The notes: generated by a model not told the origin, from the sequence alone. A stretch of 64,000 nucleotides of DNA from Betaproteobacteria bacterium Ga0077527 (GCA_001464815.1 LNDW01000019.1:62001-126000), one strand, 5' to 3'; shown: positions 44,241 through 54,469, counted from the first letter of the stretch. Numbers and translations: made by a program.

Positions 44241-45947
44241 ATGTCAGAACAACGAAAGAAATTGCGGCTCGGCGAGCTGCTGGTGCAGCAAGGCCTGATC
44301 ACCAAGGATCAGCTCGCAATCTCGCTCGCCGAACAGCGCAACAGCAATGTGCCCATCGGCAGGCTGCTGGTGCGGCTGGGCTTTGTCACCGAAACTGCGA
44401 TCCGCGACATCATGGCGCGGACCGTCGGCCAGGAGTCGATCGACCTGGGGCAGGTCATCGCCGACCCAGAAGCACTCAGCCTGGTGCCCGAGGACTTCGC
44501 CCGGCGCAACCAGTTGCTGCCGATCGCATTCGATCCGGTGGACCAGGTACTGACCATCGCCACCACCGACATCTTCAACGTGGTCGCGCTCGACCAGTTG
44601 CGGGCGATGCTCGGCCCCCAGGTCGAACTCAAGGCCCAACTCGCCGCCGAAGCCCAGCTTGGCGACTATATCGACCAGTTCTACGGTCACGAGCTGTCGG
44701 TCGATGGCATCCTCACCGAGATCGAGACCGGCGAGATCGACTACGACAGCCTGCAGGGCGGCGGCGACGAATACACGCAGCCTATGGTGCGGCTGGTCAA
44801 CGCCATCCTGGTTGATTCGGTCAAGCGCGGCGCTTCGGACATCCACTTCGAACCGGAATACGCCTTCCTGCGCATCCGTTACCGCATCGACGGCGTGCTG
44901 GAGACCGTGCGCAGCCTGCACAAGACCTACATGGCCGGGATCACCGTGCGCGTGAAAGTGGTCAGCGAAATGAACATCGCGGAAACCCGCGCGCCCCAGG
45001 ACGGCCGTCTGTCGCTGACGCTCAATGGCCGCCCGGTGGATTTCAGGGTATCCACACAGCCGACGATCTACGGCGAGAACATCGTGCTGCGGGTGCTCGA
45101 CCGCGAGAAGTCGATCGTCAACCTCGACCGCATGAACCTGTCGAAAACGACGATGGCCAAACTCGAGGTGATGCTGTCGCGGCCCGAGGGCATCCTGGTG
45201 GTGACCGGCCCCACCGGCAGCGGCAAGACCACGACCCTTTATTCACTGCTCGCCCAGGTCAATGACGAAACCGTCAACATCATGACACTGGAGGACCCGG
45301 TCGAATATCCGCTGACGCTGATGCGGCAGACCTCGGTCAGCGAAGTCGCGAAGATGGATTTCGCCAACGGTATCCGCTCGATCATGCGCCAGGATCCGGA
45401 CATCATTCTCGTCGGCGAGGTGCGTGACAAGGAAACCGCCGAGATGGCCTTCCGCGCGGCAATGACCGGCCACCAGGTATTCACCACGCTGCACACCAAC
45501 TCGGCGCTGGGCGCGTTCCCGCGACTGCTCGACATCGGCATCCAGCCCGACATCATGGCCGGCAACATCATCGGCATCATCGCCCAGCGCCTGGTGCGTG
45601 TACTCTGCACCCACTGCAAAGAGGCCTATGCGCCTTCTCCGGACGAGCGGGCCCTGCTCGGTGCCGCCTCCGACCAGGCTTCATTCCTCTACCGTCCGAT
45701 CGGCTGCAAACACTGCGGGAACAAGGGCTACCGCGGACGCACCCCGATCATGGAGCTGCTGGTAATGGATGGCGACCTCGATGAGCTGGTGGCGCGGCGC
45801 GCCACGGCCAAGGAGCTGCGCGCCGAAGCGGTGACCAAGGGTTTCCGTTCGCTGGCCGAGGAGGGTGTTACCCGCGTGATCGAGGGCGTGACCAGTCTCG
45901 CCGAAGTCGCGCGCACCGTCGATCTGACCAGCCGCATCCGGAACTAA
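44241..45947 (+). CDS. MshE-like assembly ATPase (GspE/PilB family)
   Basis: This 568-residue ATPase powers pilus or pseudopilus assembly. It has an N-terminal MshEN-type domain (LRLGELLVQQGLITKDQLA), which in relatives can bind cyclic di-GMP, Walker A GPTGSGKT (323-330), the Asp box DPVEYPL, Walker B DPDIILVGEVRD and the His box TLHTNSA. A zinc site is formed by Cys456, Cys459, Cys489 and Cys492. It is followed by the GspF-like gene. No retraction ATPase (PilT-like) is seen in the locus. Confidence 0.93.
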   Translation: MSEQRKKLRLGELLVQQGLITKDQLAISLAEQRNSNVPIGRLLVRLGFVTETAIRDIMARTVGQESIDLGQVIADPEALSLVPEDFARRNQLLPIAFDPVDQVLTIATTDIFNVVALDQLRAMLGPQVELKAQLAAEAQLGDYIDQFYGHELSVDGILTEIETGEIDYDSLQGGGDEYTQPMVRLVNAILVDSVKRGASDIHFEPEYAFLRIRYRIDGVLETVRSLHKTYMAGITVRVKVVSEMNIAETRAPQDGRLSLTLNGRPVDFRVSTQPTIYGENIVLRVLDREKSIVNLDRMNLSKTTMAKLEVMLSRPEGILVVTGPTGSGKTTTLYSLLAQVNDETVNIMTLEDPVEYPLTLMRQTSVSEVAKMDFANGIRSIMRQDPDIILVGEVRDKETAEMAFRAAMTGHQVFTTLHTNSALGAFPRLLDIGIQPDIMAGNIIGIIAQRLVRVLCTHCKEAYAPSPDERALLGAASDQASFLYRPIGCKHCGNKGYRGRTPIMELLVMDGDLDELVARRATAKELRAEAVTKGFRSLAEEGVTRVIEGVTSLAEVARTVDLTSRIRN

Positions 45948-45960
45948 GGGCGGCCGAGTC

Positions 45961-47166
45961 ATGCCCTCGTTCGACTACAAGGCCATCGACAAAACCGGCC
46001 AGCCTGCGCGTGGCGGCCTTGATGCCGTGAACGAGGTCGATCTCGAGCTGCGCCTGCGCCGCATGGGCCTCGATCTGATCACCTGCAAGCAGGTCGACAA
46101 GAAACGCACCTCACTGGGCAGCGGAGCGATCACCCGCCAGGATCTGGTCAACTTCTGCTTCGACATGGAGCAGATGGTGCGCTCGGGCATCCCGATCCTT
46201 GATGGTCTGCGCGACATGCGCGACGGCATCGATTCACCGCGCTTCCGCGAAGTGCTCACGGTGATGACCGAGGACATGGAAGCCGGCAATGTGCTGTCAC
46301 ACTGCATGGCCTCACACCCGGACGTATTCGACCACGTGTTCATCAGCCTGATCCGCGCCGGCGAGCGCTCCGGACAGCTTCCGGAGGTGTTCCAGAACCT
46401 GGCCGAAACCATCCGCTGGCAGGATGAGCTGCTCTCACAGACCAAACGCCTGTTGATGTATCCGGCCTTCACGCTGGTGGTGGTGCTGGGCGTGATGGGC
46501 GCGCTGCTGGTGTTCCTGGTGCCGCAGATCGCAGGGCTGTTCAAGTCGATGGGTATGGCGCTGCCGACACAGACCAAGGTTCTGCTCGCCGTATCCGCCT
46601 TCACCAAGGATTTCTGGCTGCCGATCCTGCTGATCCCTGCCGGTGCGGCGATCAGTTTCGCCGTGGTCATCAAGCGTTCAAGCAAAGCCGCTTATTTCTG
46701 GGATCACGCCAAACTGCGTATCCCGGTGATCGGTCCGATTTTGCAGAAGATCATCATGTCGCGGTTCACCAACACCTTCGGCCTGATGTACCGCTCGGGC
46801 ATCACGGTGCTCGATGCGATCAAGATCAGCGAGGATGTGGTCGGCAACCGGGTGGTCGCAGACGGGCTGAACCGTGCCGTGCAGCAGGTCGCCTCGGGTG
46901 CAGGACTGACCGACACCTTCAACAACCTCGGCCTTTTTCCGCCGCTGGTGATCCGCATGCTGCGCGTCGGCGAAAACACCGGCGCGCTCGACACCGCGCT
47001 CGCCAACGTGACCTATTTCTACAACCGCGATGTCAAGGATGCCGTTGACAAGGGCATGAAGATGCTCGGGCCGGCATTGACACTGGTGCTCGGCGGCATG
47101 ATCGCATTCGTGATCTGGGCGGTTCTCGGGCCGGTCTATGATATTCTGGGCAAGCTGAAGTTCTAG
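45961..47166 (+). CDS. MshG-like platform protein (GspF/PilC family)
   Basis: This 401-residue polytopic protein is the inner-membrane platform. It has two repeated cytoplasmic helical domains (FCFDMEQMVRSGIPILDGL and FTNTFGLMYRSGITVLDAIK) and three membrane helices (about 170-190, 220-240 and 370-395). The conserved GERSGQLPEVFQNLAE and GENTGALDTALANV patterns of each half are present. The start is the ATG at 45961. Confidence 0.93.
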   Translation: MPSFDYKAIDKTGQPARGGLDAVNEVDLELRLRRMGLDLITCKQVDKKRTSLGSGAITRQDLVNFCFDMEQMVRSGIPILDGLRDMRDGIDSPRFREVLTVMTEDMEAGNVLSHCMASHPDVFDHVFISLIRAGERSGQLPEVFQNLAETIRWQDELLSQTKRLLMYPAFTLVVVLGVMGALLVFLVPQIAGLFKSMGMALPTQTKVLLAVSAFTKDFWLPILLIPAGAAISFAVVIKRSSKAAYFWDHAKLRIPVIGPILQKIIMSRFTNTFGLMYRSGITVLDAIKISEDVVGNRVVADGLNRAVQQVASGAGLTDTFNNLGLFPPLVIRMLRVGENTGALDTALANVTYFYNRDVKDAVDKGMKMLGPALTLVLGGMIAFVIWAVLGPVYDILGKLKF

Positions 47167-47186
47167 CCCGCGCCAATCCCACCGCA

Positions 47187-48761
47187 ATGGCCGCCAAACT
47201 CCTCGTTTACGTCACCACCTCAGGCGCAGCCGCCTCGCTTGCCCGCGGCGGCAAGGTCGAAGTGCTCGAGCGTTTCGCCAACGACGAAGCCGGACTTGCC
47301 GCGTTCCGCGAATACGCCGCCGCCAGCGCCGGCGCTCCCGCCTTCATCCTCGTTGACGCCACCGAGGAAGACTACCGTTTCGAAACCCTGCCCCATGCCT
47401 CGGGCGCCGACCGCGAACAGATGGTCGAGCGCAAGCTGCGCCAGTATTACCGCAGCTCACCCTACTCGATGGCGCAACTGGTCGGGCGCGACGACACCAA
47501 ACGCCGCGATGACCGCTTCCTGTTTTGCGCGCTGACCAATCCCGATGTGGTCACCCCCTGGCTCGATATTCTCGCGGCGCTGAAACAGCCGGTGGGCGGC
47601 ATCCATCTGCTGCCGCTGGTGCTGCGGCGGCTGGTCCCCGACATCGCGCCCAAGGTGACCAATCTGATCACTGTCGGCGTACTGCCGAGCGGCATCCGCC
47701 TCGCGTTTTTCAGGGATGGTGCCTTCCGCCTGAGCCGTCTCAGCCGCGCCGACCTCTCCCCGGAAACCCTGCCCAAGGCCATCATCGAGGAGATCAGCAA
47801 CACCCGGCTCTACCTGCACGCCCTGCGGGCCGCGACCCTCGACGAGCCGGTGACGGTGGTCCTGCTGGATCTCGCCGGCCAGCTTGGACCCGTCAGGCAG
47901 CAGATCGCGGCGGATGTTCCCGGCATCTCCAGCGAGCTTGTCGGCGGCGAGGTCATTGCCTCAAAGCTAAAGCTGGCTACCGTCGATTTCGCAACAAATC
48001 CCGAAATTGCCTATCTGCAATTGCTGGCCGACCGCATGCCGTCGGCCAATCTCGCCAAACCCGACATCACCCTGGATTATCGCCGGCTGCGCACCAAGCA
48101 GCGGTTGTACGCGGCGAGTATCGCCGCCGCTGTCATCGGCCTGTGCTGGAGCGGTTTCAACCTGAGCCAGCAGTTCATGCTGGATGGGGAACGCGAGGAC
48201 GTGGTGCGCCAGACCGCAAGGGTCAATGCCGAATACGAAGCTGCCACCCGCCAGTTTCCCTCCGCCCCGACCAGCGCCGAAAACCTGCGCCGTACCACCG
48301 AAATTGCCGAAAAACTGCGCGCCACCGACAAGACGCCGCTGCCATTTCTGGTGTCGCTGTCGCGCGCCCTGGGGCCTGATCCCGACCTGATGACGGTTGA
48401 AGTGCTGTGGCAGCACTCTCCGAACGAAATCGCCGGGCCTGACCGCAGCGGCCAGCCGGCCACTGCGGGCAACACACCGCCGCCTGCTCCGGCACCCGGT
48501 GCCGGAGGGATACGCAAGCAAAGCGGACTGCTGTCCGGTGAAATCCGCAATTTCCGTGGTGACTATCGCAACGCCATCAGCCGCGTCAACGCCCTCGCCG
48601 ACAGGCTGCGTAATGACCCGGCGGTCGAGGAAGTGCGCGTGGTGCAACTGCCGCTCAATGTCAGCCCCGGCCTGGCGCTTTCCGGCAGAACCTCGGACAC
48701 ACCGGCTCAGGGCGGCAGCACCGAGTTCAAGTTGATCGTGGTGATGAAGGGGGCTGCGTGA
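47187..48761 (+). CDS. MshI-like protein, fused PilM/PilN- or GspL-like
   Basis: This 524-residue protein has a cytoplasmic actin-like part (residues about 1-300), where PilM-like features are weak but the layout fits GspL. One membrane helix (about 308-330, AASIAAAVIGLCWSGFNLS) and a periplasmic ferredoxin-like part follow. By position between the GspF-like and PilO-like genes it is the MshI-type alignment protein. No Shine-Dalgarno sequence is visible. Its stop overlaps the next start as GTGA. Confidence 0.75.
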   Translation: MAAKLLVYVTTSGAAASLARGGKVEVLERFANDEAGLAAFREYAAASAGAPAFILVDATEEDYRFETLPHASGADREQMVERKLRQYYRSSPYSMAQLVGRDDTKRRDDRFLFCALTNPDVVTPWLDILAALKQPVGGIHLLPLVLRRLVPDIAPKVTNLITVGVLPSGIRLAFFRDGAFRLSRLSRADLSPETLPKAIIEEISNTRLYLHALRAATLDEPVTVVLLDLAGQLGPVRQQIAADVPGISSELVGGEVIASKLKLATVDFATNPEIAYLQLLADRMPSANLAKPDITLDYRRLRTKQRLYAASIAAAVIGLCWSGFNLSQQFMLDGEREDVVRQTARVNAEYEAATRQFPSAPTSAENLRRTTEIAEKLRATDKTPLPFLVSLSRALGPDPDLMTVEVLWQHSPNEIAGPDRSGQPATAGNTPPPAPAPGAGGIRKQSGLLSGEIRNFRGDYRNAISRVNALADRLRNDPAVEEVRVVQLPLNVSPGLALSGRTSDTPAQGGSTEFKLIVVMKGAA

Positions 48762-49369
48762 ACAACGAAGACCTCAAGGTCCTGCGTACGCCGCTGATCA
48801 TCCTCGCCGCGGTCATCACCGTGGTCGCCGGCGCCGGCTGGTATACCCATACGCTGGTGATCCAGTCCAAGGCCGCCCTGGTACGACAGAACAACGATTT
48901 GCAAAGCGCAAAAACGCGGATGCGCCAGTCCGGCGACGAGAAAGAAACCATCGTCAAATACGTCGACCGCTACCGCGAACTGGAAACCATCGGTTTTGCC
49001 GGCGAAGAGCAACGCATCAACTGGCTCGACGCCCTGCGCAACGCCAATGCCGCCGCGGGCCTGTTCGGCATCGGCTACCAGATCGGCACCCAGCACAGCT
49101 ATCCCTACGCAGCCGAACTCGACCCGGGCGCAATCAGCCTGCAGGAATCGATCATGGAACTCGACATGAGCCTGCTGCACGAGGGCGACCTCGCGCGCTT
49201 TTTCGAGACCCTGCGTGCGCAGCGCGTCGGCCTGTTCCAGGTGCGCGAATGCACACTCACCCGAACCGACAAATCCGATACCCTGCGCAATCAGGCTTAT
49301 CTCAGCGCCAAATGCGACCTGGCCTGGATCACCGCAAAACCCGCCGCAGCCACCGGAGTCAAGCGATGA
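48758..49369 (+). CDS. MshJ-like protein (PilO/GspM type)
   Basis: This 203-residue protein has a short cytoplasmic start, one membrane helix (about 8-30, LRTPLIILAAVITVVAGAGW) and a periplasmic part with a coiled coil and a small alpha/beta domain. The start is GTG, overlapping the previous gene. It matches the size and place of the PilO-like MshJ protein. Sequence similarity by eye is low, so the call rests on context. Confidence 0.7.
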   Translation: MNNEDLKVLRTPLIILAAVITVVAGAGWYTHTLVIQSKAALVRQNNDLQSAKTRMRQSGDEKETIVKYVDRYRELETIGFAGEEQRINWLDALRNANAAAGLFGIGYQIGTQHSYPYAAELDPGAISLQESIMELDMSLLHEGDLARFFETLRAQRVGLFQVRECTLTRTDKSDTLRNQAYLSAKCDLAWITAKPAAATGVKR

Positions 49370-50016
49370 AAGCCGTGTATCCGCTGCTGCTGCTGCTGGG
49401 GTCTGTCGCGCTTCCAGCGCAGGCCCAGGCCCCAAAGCCGGCACCTTCCACCGCCGCGCAGGCGCTGGCCGTGGGCCGGCTGTTTTTTACCCCTGAGCAG
49501 CGCGAGCAGCTCGATTCGCTGCGGATCAAAAAGGTGGTTGCCAGCCAGGCCAAGGAAGAGCCGCCGCCGGAAATCGTCACCTACGAAGGCGTCGTCCGCC
49601 GCACCGACGGCCGGACCACGGTCTGGGTCAACAACAAACCGCTGACCGAGCGCGAGCTGCGTGATGCCCCGGCCATCGCCGGCCGTATCGAGCGTGACGG
49701 AACGCTGCGTCTGCAGACCGGCCAGGCCGGTCCCGCGATGCGGCTCAAGGTGGGGCAGCGCGCGGAACTGAGTTCGGGCAGGATCGAAGAACGGCCGGCG
49801 ACGGATACCCGCAACGCCATTGCCGGGCAACGCAATGCCGCCGCCAAGCCCGAGGACAAGGAACCTCCATTCCGGCCGGCCGGACCCAGGGAAATCCCGG
49901 ACAAATTACCGTTACTCAGCGACAGTGAAGAGGTAAAGTTCATCCCGATGGATCCTGCGATGGCGGCGAAACTCCGCGCGCTGCAGGAATCCACCCGTGA
50001 CAGAGCCACCCAGTAA
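49366..50016 (+). CDS. MshK-like periplasmic protein
   Basis: This 216-residue protein has a cleavable signal peptide (PLLLLLGSVALPAQAQA) and a short beta-rich core (TYEGVVRRTDGRTTVWVNN) like that in GspC/PilP-type clamp proteins. The rest is charged and Pro-rich. Its ATG overlaps the previous stop as ATGA. Position suggests the MshK-type protein that contacts the secretin. Confidence 0.65.
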   Translation: MKAVYPLLLLLGSVALPAQAQAPKPAPSTAAQALAVGRLFFTPEQREQLDSLRIKKVVASQAKEEPPPEIVTYEGVVRRTDGRTTVWVNNKPLTERELRDAPAIAGRIERDGTLRLQTGQAGPAMRLKVGQRAELSSGRIEERPATDTRNAIAGQRNAAAKPEDKEPPFRPAGPREIPDKLPLLSDSEEVKFIPMDPAMAAKLRALQESTRDRATQ

Positions 50017-51949
50017 ACCCAATCCCCCGGTCATCATGACATCCCGCGAACCCGGCCCACTCGGGTTGACCCGCAACCGCTCACAGCGCGGCTTCGGCAT
50101 GTATGTGGTGGTGATGCTGATCGGGGCAGTCGCCACAGTCACAGTAGCCGCGGTGCTCACCGCACGCGCCCTGCAGACCAAGGAACTGGTTGATCAGGCC
50201 GGCACCCTTGCCGAAGCCAAGCAGGCATTGATCGGCTGGGCGATCACACGGGGCTCGACCAGCAACCCGGGCAGCAGCCGCCCGGGTGACCTGCCCGCCC
50301 CCGACACCCTGACCAACGCGACGCCCAACTACAACGGTGATCAGGAAGCCACCTGCCTCGATGCCACGCGCATAACCGGCCTTCCCGGAATCTCGACCGG
50401 GGTTAACCTGCGCTGCCTTGGCAGACTGCCCTGGCGTGCTTTGCAAATGAGCATCAAAGGTGGCGAGGAACAGGACGATAACACCCCCTCGCAGGTCAAA
50501 ATGGGCGAACGCGATGCCGACGGCCGGATGCCCTGGTATGCGGTGTCGGCCAATCTGACGGCAACGGATACTTGCCTGACCCAGCTCAACTCCGCGCTGA
50601 CCACCCGCAGTTACCCCGGCAACCACGTCTGTGCCGATGCCACCAGCCTGCCCTACCCCTGGCTTACCGTGCGCGACACGCGCGGCAACATACTCAGCAA
50701 CCGCGTGGCCTTCGTGGTGATCCTCCCCGGGCCGGTGGTCGGCAGCCAGCAGCGCCGTGCAGCCCCGAACCTCGGCGGCGCCTCGGAGTATCTCGACTCA
50801 ATGACAGTGGTTTCTGGTTGCAGCACCCCCTGCGTGGCTGGCACCTACAGCAATGCTGATCTCGACAATGATTTTATTGCGGGTGACACCAGCGACACCT
50901 TCAACGACCGCCTGCTTTACGTCACCATGGACGAATTGATGGCTGCAGTCGAAAACCAGGTGGCCAGCACCATTGCCGGAGCGGTGCGCAGTTTTGCCAC
51001 CACCTACACCGATTCCTCGCCAAATCCGCGTTATCCCTGGCTTTCGCCATTCAACCCCGCGGGCAGCTCGACACCAGACGCGATCGTTGGCACCACCCGC
51101 GGCATGGCTCCCACACACGTAGTTGGCGGCGCTTTTACAACAGGCTTCACCTGGTCTATGAGCGGCTCCCCTCCGGTCACCCGCAGTGGCACAGTAAACA
51201 GCTCGGAGGTGCGAAACTACACTGTGCCGGCCGGCCAGGGCAGCTGCGTCTGGTCGTCCATCGGCATGCACCGCGTCGAATGCACGGCCACGGTAACCAA
51301 CCCGGAGACCGGCGTGACTCGCAGGTCAGTCACGTTGCGATATACCGGCAGCAGTACCAGCCCCATCGTAAACAGCAGCGCGGCTGCAGGGAATCTTGTG
51401 GTTTCTCCGGCCACCAGTTCCACCCTGACCACTCGCTCGATAAACCGCACCACACTGAGCAGTGTCACGATCCAGATCATTGACTATGACGATACCTCGA
51501 TCACCTGGAGTTACAACCCTTTCACCGGCACCTGGGTTTATGGCGCCGAGATTGTCGGTTACGGCACGGAAAACGCAGGCAGTGGTTACTCGATCCGTAC
51601 CTCCGGCATCACCATGTATCCCGTGCTGCCGACCTGGTATGTCAACAACGATTGGCACCGCTTCACCTATGCGGCGATAGCCAGTGGATATCAGCCCGGC
51701 GGCGGCAACAGCTGCGCAGGCGGCTGCTTCACCGTTCGTCTCAACGGCAACAGCATCAGCACCACCGCGCAGGTTGTCGTGCTCAGTGCCGGCGGACTGC
51801 TGACCGGGCAGAACCGCAGTCCACACAACACCACTCTCTCAAACTATTTCGACAGCTCAAACAACTGGTCTGCACTCACCACCACCTTTGATCGCCAGAA
51901 GCCTCGCAGCACCACATTCAATGACCAGATCGCAGTCATTTCACAATAA
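49997..51949 (+). CDS. Large pseudopilin-like protein
   Basis: This 650-residue protein has a prepilin-like start: a basic leader ending RSQRG, then FGMYVVVMLIGAVATVTVAA. Cleavage after Gly is plausible, but residue 5 of the mature protein is Val, not the usual Glu, as in GspK-type tip pseudopilins. The region after the helix (EAKQALIGWAITRG...RPGDLPAPD) resembles the next protein (EMLEALIGYALTQTQPRLPCPD). The large Thr/Ser-rich C-terminal part could be an adhesive or tip domain. GTG at 49997 is used; ATG at 50036 is the alternative. Confidence 0.75.
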   Translation: MTEPPSKPNPPVIMTSREPGPLGLTRNRSQRGFGMYVVVMLIGAVATVTVAAVLTARALQTKELVDQAGTLAEAKQALIGWAITRGSTSNPGSSRPGDLPAPDTLTNATPNYNGDQEATCLDATRITGLPGISTGVNLRCLGRLPWRALQMSIKGGEEQDDNTPSQVKMGERDADGRMPWYAVSANLTATDTCLTQLNSALTTRSYPGNHVCADATSLPYPWLTVRDTRGNILSNRVAFVVILPGPVVGSQQRRAAPNLGGASEYLDSMTVVSGCSTPCVAGTYSNADLDNDFIAGDTSDTFNDRLLYVTMDELMAAVENQVASTIAGAVRSFATTYTDSSPNPRYPWLSPFNPAGSSTPDAIVGTTRGMAPTHVVGGAFTTGFTWSMSGSPPVTRSGTVNSSEVRNYTVPAGQGSCVWSSIGMHRVECTATVTNPETGVTRRSVTLRYTGSSTSPIVNSSAAAGNLVVSPATSSTLTTRSINRTTLSSVTIQIIDYDDTSITWSYNPFTGTWVYGAEIVGYGTENAGSGYSIRTSGITMYPVLPTWYVNNDWHRFTYAAIASGYQPGGGNSCAGGCFTVRLNGNSISTTAQVVVLSAGGLLTGQNRSPHNTTLSNYFDSSNNWSALTTTFDRQKPRSTTFNDQIAVISQ

Positions 51950-52697
51950 GCATCCCTGCCGTCAGCAGGGTTTCACGCTGATCGAAATTGCGATCAGCCT
52001 GTTCATATTGACCCTGGTGATTGGCGCCCTGCTGATACCACTGGCCACCCAGACTGACGAGCGCCAGGCGCGTGAAGCCGAGCGTCTGATGAACGAGATG
52101 CTCGAAGCCCTGATAGGTTATGCGCTGACTCAAACCCAGCCGCGCCTGCCATGTCCCGACCGCAGCAGTGGTGGCGCAGGCGGCACCAACGATACCGCCA
52201 ATGACGGGCTTGAGGACTTCAACTCGACCACCGGGCTCTGCCAGGTCACCGACGGCAATATTCCATGGGCAACTCTTGGGGTCAGCGCAGCTGATCCCTG
52301 GGGCAACCGCTTCCGCTATCTGGTTACGCCGGCATTCAGCAACCGCTCGCCCGCGACAACCATGTCTCTGACATCAACCGGCACGATCAAGGTTTGCGCC
52401 GCAGCACCCACCAGCACAACCTGCGGTGGCACCACCTATGTCGCTGACAACGTTCCGGCGGCGATTCTTTCACACGGTAAAAACGGTTTTGGCGCGATGA
52501 ACGCCAGCAGCAACACCCAGATTTCGACTACCGGTGCCTCGACCCACGAGGCAGAAAATGCGGGCGGTACTTACACAGAAAGTGTGGTCAGCCGTACGCG
52601 CACTGATGCCACTGGCGCCGCATTCGACGACATCGTCGTCTGGCTGTCACCCAATGTCCTGTTCAGCCGTCTGGTCGCCGCGAACAAACTGCCCTGA
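51921..52697 (+). CDS. Prepilin-like protein (minor pilin)
   Basis: This 258-residue protein has a classic type IV prepilin signal, QQG-FTLIEIAISLFILTLVIG, with Glu5, after a 20-residue leader. The mature protein has a pattern shared with the large pseudopilin before it: ALIGYALTQTQPRLPCPD, then GNIPWATLGVSAADPWGNRFRY. Two Cys pairs are possible. It overlaps the previous gene by 29 bases and is convergent with the kinase gene. Confidence 0.85.
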   Translation: MTRSQSFHNKHPCRQQGFTLIEIAISLFILTLVIGALLIPLATQTDERQAREAERLMNEMLEALIGYALTQTQPRLPCPDRSSGGAGGTNDTANDGLEDFNSTTGLCQVTDGNIPWATLGVSAADPWGNRFRYLVTPAFSNRSPATTMSLTSTGTIKVCAAAPTSTTCGGTTYVADNVPAAILSHGKNGFGAMNASSNTQISTTGASTHEAENAGGTYTESVVSRTRTDATGAAFDDIVVWLSPNVLFSRLVAANKLP

Positions 52698-52708
52698 AGC
52701 AATCCGGC

Positions 52709-54424
52709 CTAAGCCGGCGCCAGCATCAACGACACCCGGCCCCGGCGGTTGTCGATCAGCACCAGCCTGAAACCGCTTTTTGCCGCAAACCCCGCCGCCT
52801 GATACAGGCCGACACCCAGCCCGCTTTCCGACGCTACTGGGCCTTTGAACAATTCCCGCACCCGCTCGCCCTCAATAGCGGCGCCATCGTCGCTGACATA
52901 CAGCGCCGGGCCGTCACCCAGGCGTGCGGTGACCAACTTCGCATCACCTTCGCTGACCTTGTAGAGCGCGTTCTCCAGCAGGGTGTCCGCAACACTGTCA
53001 AACAATTCGGCAGGCACCCGTGCCGCGCCGGTCAACTCAAGGGGCAAGAACCGGACGTTGCGGCTGGCGTAACGCGACTCCAGCCCGCGCCACCAGATCG
53101 CGGCATCGGCCTCGGTCATGCCATGGCTCTCGGGTGACTTGAGTTTTTCCAGTGTCGCGCCGAGGCGCTGCGTGATGTTCGGCAACTGGCGCTGCACCAG
53201 CGCGCGGAAAGCGGCTTCATCGGCGCCGCGCATCTCGGCGGCGGCGCAGATCGAGCGCAATGACTGGAGCAGGTTCTTCACATCATGGGTCAGCCGCGCC
53301 CCGGTTTCGTAGATCGCCTGGGTGTAGGCCGATTGCTGGCGCTGCTGTTCGCGACGCAGCCCCTCGTAAAAATGCCCCACCATCTGCACCAGCAGTTTCT
53401 GGTGGATCAGGACTGCCGGCGACAGCGGTCGCGAGGCGTACATTTTCAGGTGCAGCATGCCGGATTCAAAATCCTCGGCGATGCCCTCCAGTTTGCCCAC
53501 CTCACCGCTGGATCCCGAGGTGATCCAGACATAGCCGTTGGTCCAGGGCAGGTCGAGCAGATCAGTCAGTGCCGCGCGCAGGAACTGCTCGGGCCGTGTC
53601 TCGGATTCGGCAAGGTTGGCCAGACGGCGCATGCGTTGCTCGAATGGCAGCCCCAGGCCCAGCAGGTAGCGCGACAGCAGGGTGCCGACACCGCTGAACC
53701 CCGCCCGCGGATTCCACAGCCAGGACAAACCGATCATCAGCGCGGCGATGGCCAGCAGCACCTTCATCACGCCGAAGAGATAAGTTCCATCACCCTGCAC
53801 CACCTGCAGGAAAAGAATGACAAAACTGCCCAGCCCGAGCACCACCACCATCAGGAACAGCACCAGGGTGTAGAACAAGTCGATGATCACCGGTGCACCG
53901 CGCAGGCGCTCCCCGGCGGGTATCACCAGCACAATCAGCGGCAGCACGACCAGCCCGAAACGCACAAACGGCGCTGTCTGCCCGGCAATCAGCGGATCAC
54001 GTATCAACTGCGGCAGCACCCAGGCCAGCAGCATGGTGACGAGATATGCCGCGGCAATGATCGCCGCGAGCCGCTGCCCGCGTGAGACCGTCGCCGGAAC
54101 ACCGCCGCCAATCAGCGCGAACAGCAGTGCAATCCAGGCCGCGATCAGCCACCAGTTGCCGGACAGGGCGAACAGCGTGCCCAGCCCCAGCACCAGCAGG
54201 GCATGCGGGGCCGGAATACGGCGTTCACCGTGCCACACCGGTTGCCATAGCAGGAACAGCCCGAAATGAGTCAGCAACAGTCCACGCGCCCACCACTCGT
54301 CGACATTCCAGGCCATCGCCAGATGCAGCGTGAGCAGCATCAGGCCCAGCCGGGTATTCTGGAAGCGGACATCAAACGAGCGAGCCTGCTCGTCGTTCGG
54401 GATATTGATGGCCTGTTCAGGCAT
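52709..54424 (-). CDS. Membrane sensor histidine kinase of the pilus locus
   Basis: This 571-residue kinase has about eight to ten N-terminal membrane helices (residues about 25-260), a GAF-like segment and the kinase core. The phosphoacceptor is in ARLTHDVKNLLQSL. The ATP site has DTLLENALYKVSEG, VSDDGAAIEGERV and ESGLGVGLYQAAGF. The layout resembles PrsK-type kinases of exosortase loci. It is on the opposite strand within the locus, and the sigma-54 regulator at 38018 is its likely partner. Confidence 0.85.
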   Translation of the reverse strand: MPEQAINIPNDEQARSFDVRFQNTRLGLMLLTLHLAMAWNVDEWWARGLLLTHFGLFLLWQPVWHGERRIPAPHALLVLGLGTLFALSGNWWLIAAWIALLFALIGGGVPATVSRGQRLAAIIAAAYLVTMLLAWVLPQLIRDPLIAGQTAPFVRFGLVVLPLIVLVIPAGERLRGAPVIIDLFYTLVLFLMVVVLGLGSFVILFLQVVQGDGTYLFGVMKVLLAIAALMIGLSWLWNPRAGFSGVGTLLSRYLLGLGLPFEQRMRRLANLAESETRPEQFLRAALTDLLDLPWTNGYVWITSGSSGEVGKLEGIAEDFESGMLHLKMYASRPLSPAVLIHQKLLVQMVGHFYEGLRREQQRQQSAYTQAIYETGARLTHDVKNLLQSLRSICAAAEMRGADEAAFRALVQRQLPNITQRLGATLEKLKSPESHGMTEADAAIWWRGLESRYASRNVRFLPLELTGAARVPAELFDSVADTLLENALYKVSEGDAKLVTARLGDGPALYVSDDGAAIEGERVRELFKGPVASESGLGVGLYQAAGFAAKSGFRLVLIDNRRGRVSLMLAPA

Positions 54425-54469
54425 GTTGATTCGTTATACTCCCGGCGGTAAACCAGCAAGGATCAATAC

